A stretch of 64,000 bases of DNA, from positions 1 through 64,000 of the forward strand of contig JAGXQV010000051.1 of NCBI GenBank assembly GCA_018336195.1, given 5' to 3'. A program made the translations under genes and the position numbers. Below the pieces are notes generated by a model, which was given only the letters and a program-made list of their open reading frames with translations, searched no databases and was not told where the DNA came from. This document shows positions 36,358-44,809 of the stretch, in pieces (position 1 is the first letter of the stretch; every line of letters begins with the position of its first letter). The stretch comes from Sulfuricella sp. GTDB lineage: Bacteria; Pseudomonadota; Gammaproteobacteria; Burkholderiales; Sulfuricellaceae.

Positions 36358-37004
36358 ATGGTCATTCAGCCCGGTTACGCCACTTTTACTGGCGTGCCTA
36401 CCCGTATGCCGCATCGCCGCGCTCTGCCGGCGCAACGGCAAAATCCGCCGATGCGGTCACCATTTCCCCGGCCGCTCGCGCTGCCCTGGCCTCAACCGCC
36501 AGCAGCGCCGGTTCGCCGGTCGATGCCAGGCTCGATGAAATCAAGGCGAAGGGGATCATGGAAAGAACCGCGGAAGACGTAGATTACCTGTTTGCCCACG
36601 ATGCCACGTTGGCGGCGATACGCGACAAGGCGAACGCCAGTCCCGGCAGCCTGACCGCGGCGGAAATCGACTACCAGCAAAAGGCCGGCGGTTTCTTGAA
36701 TACCATGGCCGCCCTCAGCCCCGCCGAGAAACGCCTGTATGACGACATGGTCGCCTCGGGTAATCAGGAAGCCGCCGCCGGCTTAACGCAGGTTGCTTTT
36801 ATCCGGGCAACCATGGGGCATATGGCGGGCGGCGAAAACGGCACCACCTACGACCCGAGCGCCACCGAACTCAGCGCCGCGAACGTCCTCAAGTATTTCC
36901 GCCATTCGATCGTGGATAACAGCGGAAAAGCCGAGTCCCAGTTCCAGGCATTGGTGCATTATCTGGAAAATCGCCCCGCGCAGTCCACAGTGGCGGCGGC
37001 GTAA
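36358..37004 (+). pseudogene. hypothetical protein with an apparent frameshift near the start
   Basis: A strong AAGGGGA ribosome site sits seven bases before the ATG at 36358, which opens as MVIQPGYATFTG. That frame soon turns into arginine/proline-rich nonsense. The next frame continues as a sensible protein: SADAVTISPAARAAL, then DARLDEIKAKGIMERTAEDVDYLF, LSPAEKRLYDDMVASGN and a C-terminal VLKYFRHSIVDN. A single-base indel between about 36376 and 36420 would join them into a protein of ~215 residues. It is either a genuine recent mutation or a sequencing error. The product is soluble, helical and of unknown function. Confidence 0.55.
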
Positions 37005-37032
37005 CGATTAACCCCGCCTAATAGTTCCGTCG

Positions 37033-37052
37033 CTCCCGCGAAGGTGGGAGCC
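37033..37052. terminator. possible bidirectional hairpin terminator
   Basis: GCTCCC and GGGAGC form a six-base-pair stem between the convergent hypothetical gene and the deacetylase-metacaspase gene. No T run follows on either strand, so it may be a remnant of a dispersed CCCGCGAA-type repeat rather than an efficient terminator. Confidence 0.3.
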
Positions 37053-37055
37053 TGG

Positions 37056-39761
37056 CTAGCTTTTTTCCAACTGTTGTTTCGCATACGCCGCGCCTGATCC
37101 GTTGGGGGCCAGTTCCAGGTAGGTGGCGTAGGCGCCTTTGGCCTTGTCGGCATCGCCGGCCTTGGCGTGGGCGTCGCCGAGGTTGAGGTAGGCGATGGCG
37201 CGTGAGGGATCCATTTTGATGGCGTTGTCGAACCAGCGCGCCGCTTCCCGGTATTTGTCCTGCTTATAGTAGATATAGCCGAGGTTATTGGCGGCCAGGG
37301 CAAAGTCGGGGCGCAGTTTGAGGGCCTCGGTGAATTGTGCTTCGGCTTCGGCGTAGTGCTTCTCCTTGTAGAGTTGCAGGCCGCGGTCGTTGGCGCGCTG
37401 GGCAAGCTGGCGTGCCGAACTGGGGACGGCGGCGGGCGGGGCGATTTTCTGTTCGCCGCCTTGCAGGTCTTTGACTACCACCGGAGCCGCCGCAGGCGGC
37501 AGGGCCGGTTTGGCGGCGCCAGGCGCGGTCGCCGGAGCGGGGCGGGCGGCGTCCAGCTTGGTGTTGAGGGCGATGGCGTCGCTGGGCAGTTGGGTGGATT
37601 GGGCGCTCAGAAATTCGCCGTTGGCCGGTAATTCAAAGATGAAATCGCCGCCTTCCGAACCCGGCAGGCTGCCGAAGGCCGGCGTTTGGTGGGACGCGGC
37701 GGCCACCGCCGGGGCCACGTAGGCCGCCAGTTCGGTGGCCGTGATGAGGCCGTCGCCGTTGAGGTCGCCCTTGCCGGCCAAGCCCTGAAGCAGCGCCCAG
37801 GTGAACACCGAGTGACCGTTGGGGCCGCCGTCGGCGACCAGTTGATCGGCGCCGCCGGCGGTGAGCATCTGGCGGCCCAGGCGCTTGGCGTTGTCGCGCA
37901 GGAAATTGCCGTTGGTCGCGCCGCGCGTCAGTCCGAGGCCGCTGTAGCAGGCGTCCATCACGAACAGGGCGTGTTTGGCGGTGACGCTTTCCGCGATGTT
38001 TTGCAATTCGGTCATGGGGATGGCGTCAGTGGCGATCTGGTTGGGATCGGAATCGACCGGGACAATGTAGCCCAGGTCGCGCCCGGAACTGAGTTGGCGG
38101 GTCGCGCCGTGGCCGGCGAAAAAGACCAACAGGCGGTCGTTTTTCTTCATGCCGCTGTGGCCCAGCTTGTCGTGGAAGGCGCTGAGAATCCCGGTGCGGG
38201 TGGCGTCCTGGTTTTCCAGGGTGACGATGTGTTCGGCGGCAAAGCCGAATTTCTGGATGAGGGTGTCGCGGATAGCGCGGGCGTCGCGCACCGCGTAGTG
38301 CAGCTTGGGCCATTTGGCGTAGTCGTCGATACCCACCACAATGGCCCAGGAATCGCTATAGCTGCCGACGGAGGCGGTCGGCACAGGCGCCTCCGGACTG
38401 CCTTTCGCGACGCTGAAATGGCTGCCGTCCCAGCCGGCGAACTGGTAGCCCTCCGCCACCAGCCGGTCGAGAATGGCCGGCAGCGCCTTGACGGTACGCT
38501 CGTGGATGTCGTGAAAGAGCACGATGCCGCGCCCTTCCTTGTCCACCGTGCGCAACACCCGCTCGGCGATGGACGCCGGCACCGGGTCGGCCCAATCCAG
38601 CGAGTCGATATTCCACATCACCGAGCGCAGATGGGCGGATTCGAGCACCGCCAGCCCCTCGCCGTTGCGTGCCCCGTAAGGAAAGCGGAACAGCGGCGAA
38701 CGGCGTTGATCGACAGCCTTGAGCAACTGGTCGGTGTCGAGAATCTCGCTCTTGAGGGCATCGCCGCTACGTTTGGAAAGCTGGGCGTGGGTGAGGCTGT
38801 GGTTGGCCAGCACGTAACCGCCCGCCAGCAGCTTGCGGCTGATTTCGGCACGCGGCCCGAGTTTCGGTTTGCCGTCGCCGCCCAGTGCGCCGAGATTGCT
38901 ACCGACCTGGAAGAACACCGCCGGCACGCCGTATTGCTTGAGAATCGCGGCAATTTCGTTGGTATAGGTAGCATGCGGGCCGTCGTCGAAAGTCAGCACC
39001 AGGGTCTTGGCCGGCAGGGCGTTGCCGAAGACCTCGCCGTCCTCCTCGCTCTTCGCCTTGGCGACCGGTTCTGCCGGGTAAGGCGCAATCACCCCGAAAT
39101 CCTTGAGAATCTGCTCGCGGGTGTAGCGTTTCTTCAGGCTCGCCAGATAATCCTCCCAGCGCTCGCGCTTCAGTTCGATGGCGCGGGGCTCGAAACGCCC
39201 GAATATCTGACGGATTTCCTTCTCGTAATTGCGCTCGATGTCTGCCAGCGCATCGAGGTCTTCGCCGATCCGCTTGTGCAGCTTGATGGCCGGCAGCGAA
39301 CCGTCGCGCGCCACCGCGCCTTGCAGGCCGCGCAGGATTTCGCGAAACGCCAGACGGTCGGCATCGTATAGATCGGCATCGCTCTCCACGTAATCGAGCA
39401 CCGCGCCGAGTTGGGCAAAGCGTTGCGGATTGGCGGACGCGGCGGTCTCTCCCAACGATTTGTCCAGATCGGCGATGCGCTTGAGCTTTTCGTGAAATAG
39501 CCCCTGCCCTACCTGATTGGCCTGCGCTCTCTCAGTTGCGGAAAGCGACTTCTCGTCGGCGAACAGCACGATGATCTTGCGGTACGCCGCCAGCACCTCG
39601 CGCAAACCCGCCAATGCCTCGCTTACCGCAGCGGACTCCAGTGCCGCAACCGGCGCCGCTCCCCCTGCGGGCGGAGCGTTGCGCTGCGACCATGCGTATC
39701 CGCCCGCGATGACCACCCCGCCGGCGACCAGCAGCACCACCCATTTCTTGCCGAATTTCAT
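37056..39761 (-). CDS. NodB polysaccharide deacetylase-metacaspase-EF-hand-TPR fusion
   Basis: A 901-residue envelope protein. An N-terminal membrane anchor (7-23) is followed by a helical stalk (about 45-220) and a NodB deacetylase with TFDDGPH (257-263), the HSLTH metal motif (321-325) and RFPYGAR. Next is a caspase/peptidase C14 domain (about 471-690) with catalytic His551 (FFAGHG) and Cys605 (MDACYSG). Within it is a canonical EF-hand loop, Asp666-Glu677 (DLNGDGLITATE). A proline/alanine linker and three TPRs (about 784-900) end the chain. All catalytic residues I can check are intact. Its ATG overlaps the upstream ATPase stop by four bases. Deacetylation of a surface or wall glycan together with a calcium-linked protease is the implied activity pair; the biological role is unknown. 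Confidence 0.9.
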   Translation of the reverse strand: MKFGKKWVVLLVAGGVVIAGGYAWSQRNAPPAGGAAPVAALESAAVSEALAGLREVLAAYRKIIVLFADEKSLSATERAQANQVGQGLFHEKLKRIADLDKSLGETAASANPQRFAQLGAVLDYVESDADLYDADRLAFREILRGLQGAVARDGSLPAIKLHKRIGEDLDALADIERNYEKEIRQIFGRFEPRAIELKRERWEDYLASLKKRYTREQILKDFGVIAPYPAEPVAKAKSEEDGEVFGNALPAKTLVLTFDDGPHATYTNEIAAILKQYGVPAVFFQVGSNLGALGGDGKPKLGPRAEISRKLLAGGYVLANHSLTHAQLSKRSGDALKSEILDTDQLLKAVDQRRSPLFRFPYGARNGEGLAVLESAHLRSVMWNIDSLDWADPVPASIAERVLRTVDKEGRGIVLFHDIHERTVKALPAILDRLVAEGYQFAGWDGSHFSVAKGSPEAPVPTASVGSYSDSWAIVVGIDDYAKWPKLHYAVRDARAIRDTLIQKFGFAAEHIVTLENQDATRTGILSAFHDKLGHSGMKKNDRLLVFFAGHGATRQLSSGRDLGYIVPVDSDPNQIATDAIPMTELQNIAESVTAKHALFVMDACYSGLGLTRGATNGNFLRDNAKRLGRQMLTAGGADQLVADGGPNGHSVFTWALLQGLAGKGDLNGDGLITATELAAYVAPAVAAASHQTPAFGSLPGSEGGDFIFELPANGEFLSAQSTQLPSDAIALNTKLDAARPAPATAPGAAKPALPPAAAPVVVKDLQGGEQKIAPPAAVPSSARQLAQRANDRGLQLYKEKHYAEAEAQFTEALKLRPDFALAANNLGYIYYKQDKYREAARWFDNAIKMDPSRAIAYLNLGDAHAKAGDADKAKGAYATYLELAPNGSGAAYAKQQLEKS

Positions 39762-41233
39762 GTTGTTTGCTCAAAACCGGGAAGACTTTCTCGCGCTGCC
39801 GCGCCTTGAAAGTTGCTCAAGAGATTTGCGCCGAGTATGTAGGCATACAGGCTGGCCGGCAGAAATTCGAACTGCACGCCCTTGTAAATCACACATGCAT
39901 CCGAAATCGTCCGGCTGGTGATCAACATGGGTTGTTCGACCCGCGGATTCTTCACGACGAATTCGACGCAGTTATCCAGTTCGGCGCGGGCCTGGTAAGG
40001 ACGGTCGCTCCACTTGACCTCGACCGCCCAGTCCGGCTGTTGATTGTTGCTGTCCAGGGAGACGATGTCTATCTCCCCGCTATTCCAGCGGGCGTAATAG
40101 AGTTCGATTTGCTTTTTGTGCTGCCATTGGCTGTAAATCGCGGTTTCGGTCAGCGCACCCATCGCTTCGGACTCGGCATCCAGTTGCCCGAACAGCGCCG
40201 CGCGCATCGAGGGATTGTTGAGATACACCTTGAAGCACATGGCGCGCTTGAAGCGCTTGGCGTTCTGGTCGATTCTTTCCACTTTGCGAATCAGGAAAGC
40301 CGCTTCCAGGTATTCGAGATAGCGCTTGAGGGTGTTCTTGGCGACGCCGGAGGATTTCGACAAGCCTTCCAGGCTGACTTCGTTGCCGCTGTTATAGGCC
40401 AGCGTCGTGAACAGACGATTCAGTTCCTGAATGTCGCTGATGCCGTACAGGCTGGGCAGGTCGCGCAGCAAGACCTTGTCGATAATGTCGCTCTTGATGT
40501 ATTGCCCCGGATCGCGGCGGATCGACTCGGAAAAGACCGCTTCGGGATAGCCGCCGAAATTCAGATAATTGACGAACTCCTGGTTGAGTTCTTCGATATC
40601 TGTCGTGGCAAAATCGTGTAAGCCGAGTTCACTTTCTCCTACAAACTCGACAAGTTCGGTTTCCCTGCCGATGAACATCAGGTATTCGGCAAAAGTCAGC
40701 GGCGGCAAAATGTAATCGCTAAAACGTCCCGCCCCGGATTCATTGCTCTTCAGGCGTAGCGCCGCGGCCGCCGACCCGGTCGCGACAAAACGGTAATCCC
40801 GGTAGGAGTCGACCAGGGATTTCAAGTGAATTTCCCAATTTCGCAGGTACTGGATTTCATCGAAAAACAGATACAGGGGCGTATCGCGTTGGTGCGAAAA
40901 CAATTCCTGGAAAAATCCCACCAGCCGCTCCAAAGCCAGCCCGGTATAAATGGGGGTTTCCAGCGAGAGATAGAGAATGTGGGAGGGAGCAACGCCGGCA
41001 TCGAGCAACGCCCGTACCGCATGGAAAACCATCACCGTTTTCCCCACCCGGCGCGGCCCCATGAGGACTATCGCCCGGTGTACGCTGGTGTCGGCAATGG
41101 TGTTATTAAAGGCTGCGAAGTATTTCCGGCGCGGCGTCGCTTCAAACGCCACCTTTCCCTTTGCCCCGCTTTCCCACCAGGGATTGTCGAACTTCAGTCG
41201 TGCGACGATATCCTTTTCGGCGATTTCGAGCAT
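39758..41233 (-). CDS. AAA-family ATPase with DUF4143 domain
   Basis: A 491-residue soluble protein. An AAA_14 ATPase domain (Walker A GPRRVGKT near residue 60, Walker B LYLFFDEIQY) is followed by a winged-helix region and a C-terminal DUF4143 domain with a nuclease-like DIVSLDSNNQQPDWAVEVKW stretch. The D-E/K pattern resembles restriction-endonuclease folds. Such ATPases are common, often mobile, and of uncertain function. Here the gene is translationally coupled (ATGA) to the deacetylase-metacaspase gene, an unusual partner. A perfect 15-bp palindrome lies about 50 bases upstream of its start. Confidence 0.88.
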   Translation of the reverse strand: MLEIAEKDIVARLKFDNPWWESGAKGKVAFEATPRRKYFAAFNNTIADTSVHRAIVLMGPRRVGKTVMVFHAVRALLDAGVAPSHILYLSLETPIYTGLALERLVGFFQELFSHQRDTPLYLFFDEIQYLRNWEIHLKSLVDSYRDYRFVATGSAAAALRLKSNESGAGRFSDYILPPLTFAEYLMFIGRETELVEFVGESELGLHDFATTDIEELNQEFVNYLNFGGYPEAVFSESIRRDPGQYIKSDIIDKVLLRDLPSLYGISDIQELNRLFTTLAYNSGNEVSLEGLSKSSGVAKNTLKRYLEYLEAAFLIRKVERIDQNAKRFKRAMCFKVYLNNPSMRAALFGQLDAESEAMGALTETAIYSQWQHKKQIELYYARWNSGEIDIVSLDSNNQQPDWAVEVKWSDRPYQARAELDNCVEFVVKNPRVEQPMLITSRTISDACVIYKGVQFEFLPASLYAYILGANLLSNFQGAAARESLPGFEQTT

Positions 41234-41279
41234 GACCTCTCCGTGTATTCAATGGGTTGGCGCTCAGTATACGGACCGC

Positions 41280-41313
41280 ACAAAGCAAGATCAACTGATT
41301 GATCTTGCTTTGT
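41280..41313. repeat. perfect 15-bp inverted repeat, four-base loop
   Basis: ACAAAGCAAGATCAA and its exact complement flank CTGA. It lies between the nuclease-like gene stop and the start of the ATPase gene. There is no flanking T run beyond the stem, so it looks more like an operator or a processed hairpin than a terminator. Confidence 0.85.
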
Positions 41314-41370
41314 CAAAGTAATTCAAGTCACGGCAGACAATGCTTGTGTCCCCCCATGGATCTGCCTGGC

Positions 41371-41967
41371 TCAGTTTTCAAACCACTCCACCCAGAGTTC
41401 GCCGTCAGGCAACAAGATGCCGTATTCCAGGGATGCAGGCACCCAGCTATCGTCGGAATAGATCAAACGCATAAACACGAAAGAACCCGGATTATCCCCG
41501 GCATGTCGTTCCATTTTGCGAAACAGTCTTCCTGCTTTCGATTTCCCTCGATTCAGTTCCGGCCTTTGCGGAAACAGGTTCACGTCCAATCCGCCGCCCA
41601 TTGCGTGAGCCAGCGCATGGCCTTTGTCGAACTTGCCCTTGCCCGGCACGTCGATACCACCGCCCAGAAACCCCTGAATCCGCGCCTTGTCGCGTTCATG
41701 GCTGCGCGTCGCCGATAGTCCGTAAGCCGCGACCAGCCGGTCATCCACCTTATCGCTGCTCGCCGATGCCTGATCGTACAGAAAAGTGTAGCCATGATCC
41801 GGGAATTGCAAGACCGTTGGCTGATGGCTGCTCATGTCGTAATAGGTGGCAATCCACTCGTTTTCGAGTAAGGGTGTCAACTCTTCGACAAGAACGACAC
41901 CCGAAGCATCGCCGGCAGCTTCGGCAATCCGCCTATAGGGAATTTGAAGCAAATCGGGTAATGACAT
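41371..41967 (-). CDS. DNA/RNA non-specific endonuclease-like protein
   Basis: A 198-residue protein with a strong AAGGAGG ribosome site before the ATG at 41967. The stretch KFDKGHALAHAMGGGLDVNL, then FPQRPELNRG, matches the catalytic region of DNA/RNA non-specific nucleases and toxin-type nucleases (His general base, Asn metal ligand). No signal peptide is present, so it is either cytosolic or an effector exported by another route. No immunity gene is obvious. The N-terminal 60 residues are unfamiliar. Confidence 0.7.
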   Translation of the reverse strand: MSLPDLLQIPYRRIAEAAGDASGVVLVEELTPLLENEWIATYYDMSSHQPTVLQFPDHGYTFLYDQASASSDKVDDRLVAAYGLSATRSHERDKARIQGFLGGGIDVPGKGKFDKGHALAHAMGGGLDVNLFPQRPELNRGKSKAGRLFRKMERHAGDNPGSFVFMRLIYSDDSWVPASLEYGILLPDGELWVEWFEN

Positions 41968-42052
41968 AAAGGCCTCCTTGTAGACGGGAAAGCTGAAAGA
42001 GCGAAGGTCGCTCGGCCAATCAGGCCAAGCAGGGCAAGAACCACGCCCCCTT

Positions 42053-42124
42053 GTAGGAGCGTGGCTCGCCCGCGACAACCGGCGTCAGGTGAGACACCGC
42101 GCAATCGCGGCCAAGGCCGCTCCC
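42053..42124. repeat. palindromic REP-like element, family 2 copy B
   Basis: A reverse-complement copy of the element at 36016-36087, from GTAGGAGCGTGGCTCGCCCG to GCGGCCAAGGCCGCTCC. It lies just downstream of the membrane protein gene that ends at 42139 and upstream of the nuclease gene. Confidence 0.75.
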
Positions 42125-42138
42125 ACGAAACGGGGTAA

Positions 42139-42954
42139 TCAACGTGTCCCCGCTTCAATCTTATCCAGCACGGCGACGATTTCGTTGCCGCCAGGTTCGA
42201 CACGGTTCGACCACGGTGCATATCCCGACGCGACGACTTGCAGAGTCGCGCCATTTTCCGTCTCGGCACCGGGAACGCTCAGTTTGAAATGGCCGGTAGC
42301 ATCGCTTTTCACGCCATGCCCGGCGAGGCTCACTTGAGCGTCGGCCAGCGGATGCCCGGCGGCGGAGCGAACGTAGCCCTGAAACACCGCCTCCCTGGCG
42401 CGCACCGCCAGATTCACGCCTTCCCCATCCAGCGTGATGTCCGGCTGGGTAGCCTCGTAACCGGGTATTTCCAGGAGCGCCTCCACGCGCCGCCCCCGGT
42501 AAGTGGCGGGGATGCCGCTGAAATAGGCGGCACCGTCGCTGATGGCGGCGCTACGCCGATCACCGCCCAGCTTGAGCACCACCTTGCCGCCATGGAAAGA
42601 CGCCGCCTGGCCTTCGCGCTGGACGTAAACCGTCACGGCAAAACTCTCATGGTCGGGCACCAATTTGAAACCGAAAATCAGCACCAGAATAAAAGCCACC
42701 ACCGGCCCGCCCAGTTCCAGCACGCCCCCGAACTGCGTGCCCTTGTAAGTGGCAACCGATTTCATCGTGCCGAACAGGAAAGCCGCCACGCACAACCCCA
42801 GCGGAACCAGCACCAGGTAATAGAGCTTGCCGACCAGCCCCAGTTTGACCAGGGTTTCGGCCTGCCACAGCAGCAGAAAAAGAATGAACAGCGCCGCCAC
42901 GAAGGCGATGGCGGAGATCAGGGCGTAGAAACGAAGATTTGACTTGGTTAGCAT
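42139..42954 (-). CDS. membrane protein with carboxypeptidase-regulatory-like repeats
   Basis: A 271-residue protein. Two helices (about 10-32 and 43-65) and a third near 78-98 are followed by two beta-sandwich segments of the carboxypeptidase regulatory type (FHGGKVVLKLGGDRRSAAISD; ADAQVSLAGHGVKSDATGHF). It lies six bases downstream of the TPR protein, which carries a similar beta segment, so the two are probably co-expressed and may interact in the envelope. No enzymatic motif is seen. Confidence 0.72.
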   Translation of the reverse strand: MLTKSNLRFYALISAIAFVAALFILFLLLWQAETLVKLGLVGKLYYLVLVPLGLCVAAFLFGTMKSVATYKGTQFGGVLELGGPVVAFILVLIFGFKLVPDHESFAVTVYVQREGQAASFHGGKVVLKLGGDRRSAAISDGAAYFSGIPATYRGRRVEALLEIPGYEATQPDITLDGEGVNLAVRAREAVFQGYVRSAAGHPLADAQVSLAGHGVKSDATGHFKLSVPGAETENGATLQVVASGYAPWSNRVEPGGNEIVAVLDKIEAGTR

Positions 42955-42959
42955 GGCGG

Positions 42960-44072
42960 TTACTTGGGTAATTGGTCGAGATTGGCTTGAACTTTGCGAA
43001 CATCGGGCGCATATCGCTCCGGATTGCGAACGGCAAACTCGCGGAAAATGCCCAGTGCTTCCTCATAAGCCTTGCGCGCCTCGGCGTAGCGATTCTGGTC
43101 ACGGTGCAGGACGGCGAGGTTGTTGAGGGTCTTCGCCACATCGGGCCGGTACATGTCGGGGAGGGTGCGGACGATATCCAGCGCTTTTTCATAGCCCTGC
43201 CTGGCCTCGGGAAAATGATTCAGTTTTTGGTGAAAAACCGCAAAGCCGAACCAGTTTTCAAAATCATTCGGCAACAGGTTGGTTGCCGCCCCGTAAGCCT
43301 TGGCGGCATCGGCGAATTGAAAGCGCAAGGCCAGGAACTGACCGCGCAGCCGGTAATTCCTCGCGGTTTCCTCCTTGATGCGGCGGGCGTCCTCCTCCAT
43401 TTTCATGGCTTGATCGGCGCTGTCCTGGAGCTTTTTCTCGTTCAATAGGCTCAGTGCTTGGTCCAGCTGGCTGTTCAGGAAAAGTTGGGTTGCTTGCCGG
43501 TAGAGCGCGTCGCCGTCGCCGGGTTTGACTGTGGCGAATTGTTTGGCGAGTGCATCGACCATGGCCAGTGCTTGGTCGCGTTCGCGCGCCAAGGCGTCAC
43601 GCTCCTGCCGGGTCGCCGTACCGGTCTTTTCCAGGTTGGCGAGTTTGCGCTGGTATGACTGAGTGACATTTTCGATGCCCTTGATGCGGTAAAACGCCAT
43701 CCGCCATTGTTCGCGCTCCGCCTCTTGTGCCAGGATGATGATGAGGGGGTTGGCACCAGCCTCCTTGGGAAGGTTGAGGCCGGCAAGTTGCTCGTAATTG
43801 ACCACGACCCACCCTTTGGAACGGGCATCCACATCCACCCGGTCATCGGGGTCGAGCTTGGGGAAAGCCAGCTTGAAACGCCCGCTGCTGTCGGTGGCGG
43901 TCGGGTTTGCGCCGCGCGAGGCGGAAATCTCCACCATGGACATGGACTCCCCGCCCATCTGATTCCTCTTTACCACCCCGTTCAAGTCGGCTGCGGCGTG
44001 GCAATCGAAAACGCTGAAACAGGTGATACTTGCGGCCAGCACGGTTAGACGGCGGGTTAACGAATTTTTCAA
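42960..44072 (-). CDS. exported TPR protein with a carboxypeptidase-regulatory-like domain
   Basis: A 370-residue protein with a signal peptide (about 1-27). A beta domain (residues ~30-110: GVVKRNQMGGESMSMVEISA, TATDSSGRFKLAFPKL) and a long coiled coil (about 125-190) follow. Four tetratricopeptide repeats (about 190-350; YEKALDIVRTLPDMYRPDVAKTLNNLA and YEEALGIFREFAV) end the chain. It is a periplasmic protein-interaction scaffold by architecture, of unknown specific role. It is upstream of and probably co-transcribed with the membrane protein that starts at 42954. Confidence 0.82.
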   Translation of the reverse strand: MKNSLTRRLTVLAASITCFSVFDCHAAADLNGVVKRNQMGGESMSMVEISASRGANPTATDSSGRFKLAFPKLDPDDRVDVDARSKGWVVVNYEQLAGLNLPKEAGANPLIIILAQEAEREQWRMAFYRIKGIENVTQSYQRKLANLEKTGTATRQERDALARERDQALAMVDALAKQFATVKPGDGDALYRQATQLFLNSQLDQALSLLNEKKLQDSADQAMKMEEDARRIKEETARNYRLRGQFLALRFQFADAAKAYGAATNLLPNDFENWFGFAVFHQKLNHFPEARQGYEKALDIVRTLPDMYRPDVAKTLNNLAVLHRDQNRYAEARKAYEEALGIFREFAVRNPERYAPDVRKVQANLDQLPK

Positions 44073-44181
44073 AAGTTTTCTCCCGGATAGATTGGTCTCG
44101 TCATTGGGCTGAAACAGGAAGGCCGATGTTTACCTGCTTTCCCTGTCTGGCGTGTTGGGGGCGCCACCGCTTACCCCAATA

Positions 44182-44411
44182 TCACCAGTCCATAATCATC
44201 ACCCCGCCCCCAGTGACGTTTGTTGGTGATTGTAGTCGAGCATGGACTCGCCGTAACCTCGGAATGCCTGGAGATAAAAGCGGGTGTTGTGCCGGAGCGC
44301 CCAGGAAATTTCAGCCAGGGCGGAGCCATGCGAAGCGGCCAAACCTCTGGAATCGAGCACGTAGCCGTAAAAGGTCGGCGTGGCGTCGCGTCTCGCCAAC
44401 GCCCTATTCAT
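44182..44411 (-). pseudogene. C-terminal remnant of outer-membrane phospholipase A
   Basis: About 70 codons match the last beta strands of PldA-type phospholipases (TRFYLQAFRGYGESMLDYNH). The N-terminal three-quarters, including the catalytic region, is missing. A one-base change at a GGGG tract gives an early TGA; shifting one base restores VMIMDW and a stop at 44182-44184. The remnant abuts the fragment of a sigma-54 regulator. Non-functional. Confidence 0.6.
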
Positions 44412-44809
44412 CTACTACTTGGGTTTCCGCTGGATATTTCTTGAGCTTGCGCCACAGCGAAGAGCGGTCGATGCCCAGTTGTTGCGCGGCGGCGGTGTGG
44501 TTGCCGCCGACTTTTTGCAGCACCCAGCGGATGTATTTCATCTCCTGCTCTTCGAGGATGGGGAGGCGTTCGTTTTCCCTGGTGAAGCCGAGCGGGGCGA
44601 GTTCCTGGAGTTCTTCGGGGAGATGCGCCGTTTCGATGGTGGCGCCGTTGCAGACTGCGACGCCGCGTTCGATGAGGTTCTTCAGTTCGCGGATGTTGCC
44701 GGGGTAGTCGTGAGCGGCCAGCAGTTCCCGGACTTCGGGCGAGATGCCGGTCACCGGCTTGTTCATCTGGGCGGCGAAGAGGCGCAGGAAATGGTCGGCG
44801 AGCAGCGGG
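44404..44809 (-). pseudogene. C-terminal fragment of a sigma-54 response regulator
   Basis: About 133 codons match the end of the regulator encoded at 46764-48131: the end of the AAA+ domain (LLADHFLRLFAAQMNKP) and the Fis-like DNA-binding domain (HTAAAQQLGIDRSSLWRKLKK). Several replacements (PGNIREL for PGNVREL, TRENERLPILEE for AKENERLPTLEE) show the copies have diverged. The ATPase core and receiver are absent. The 5' side ends inside an SDR fragment at a shared GCAGCGGG. Confidence 0.85.
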
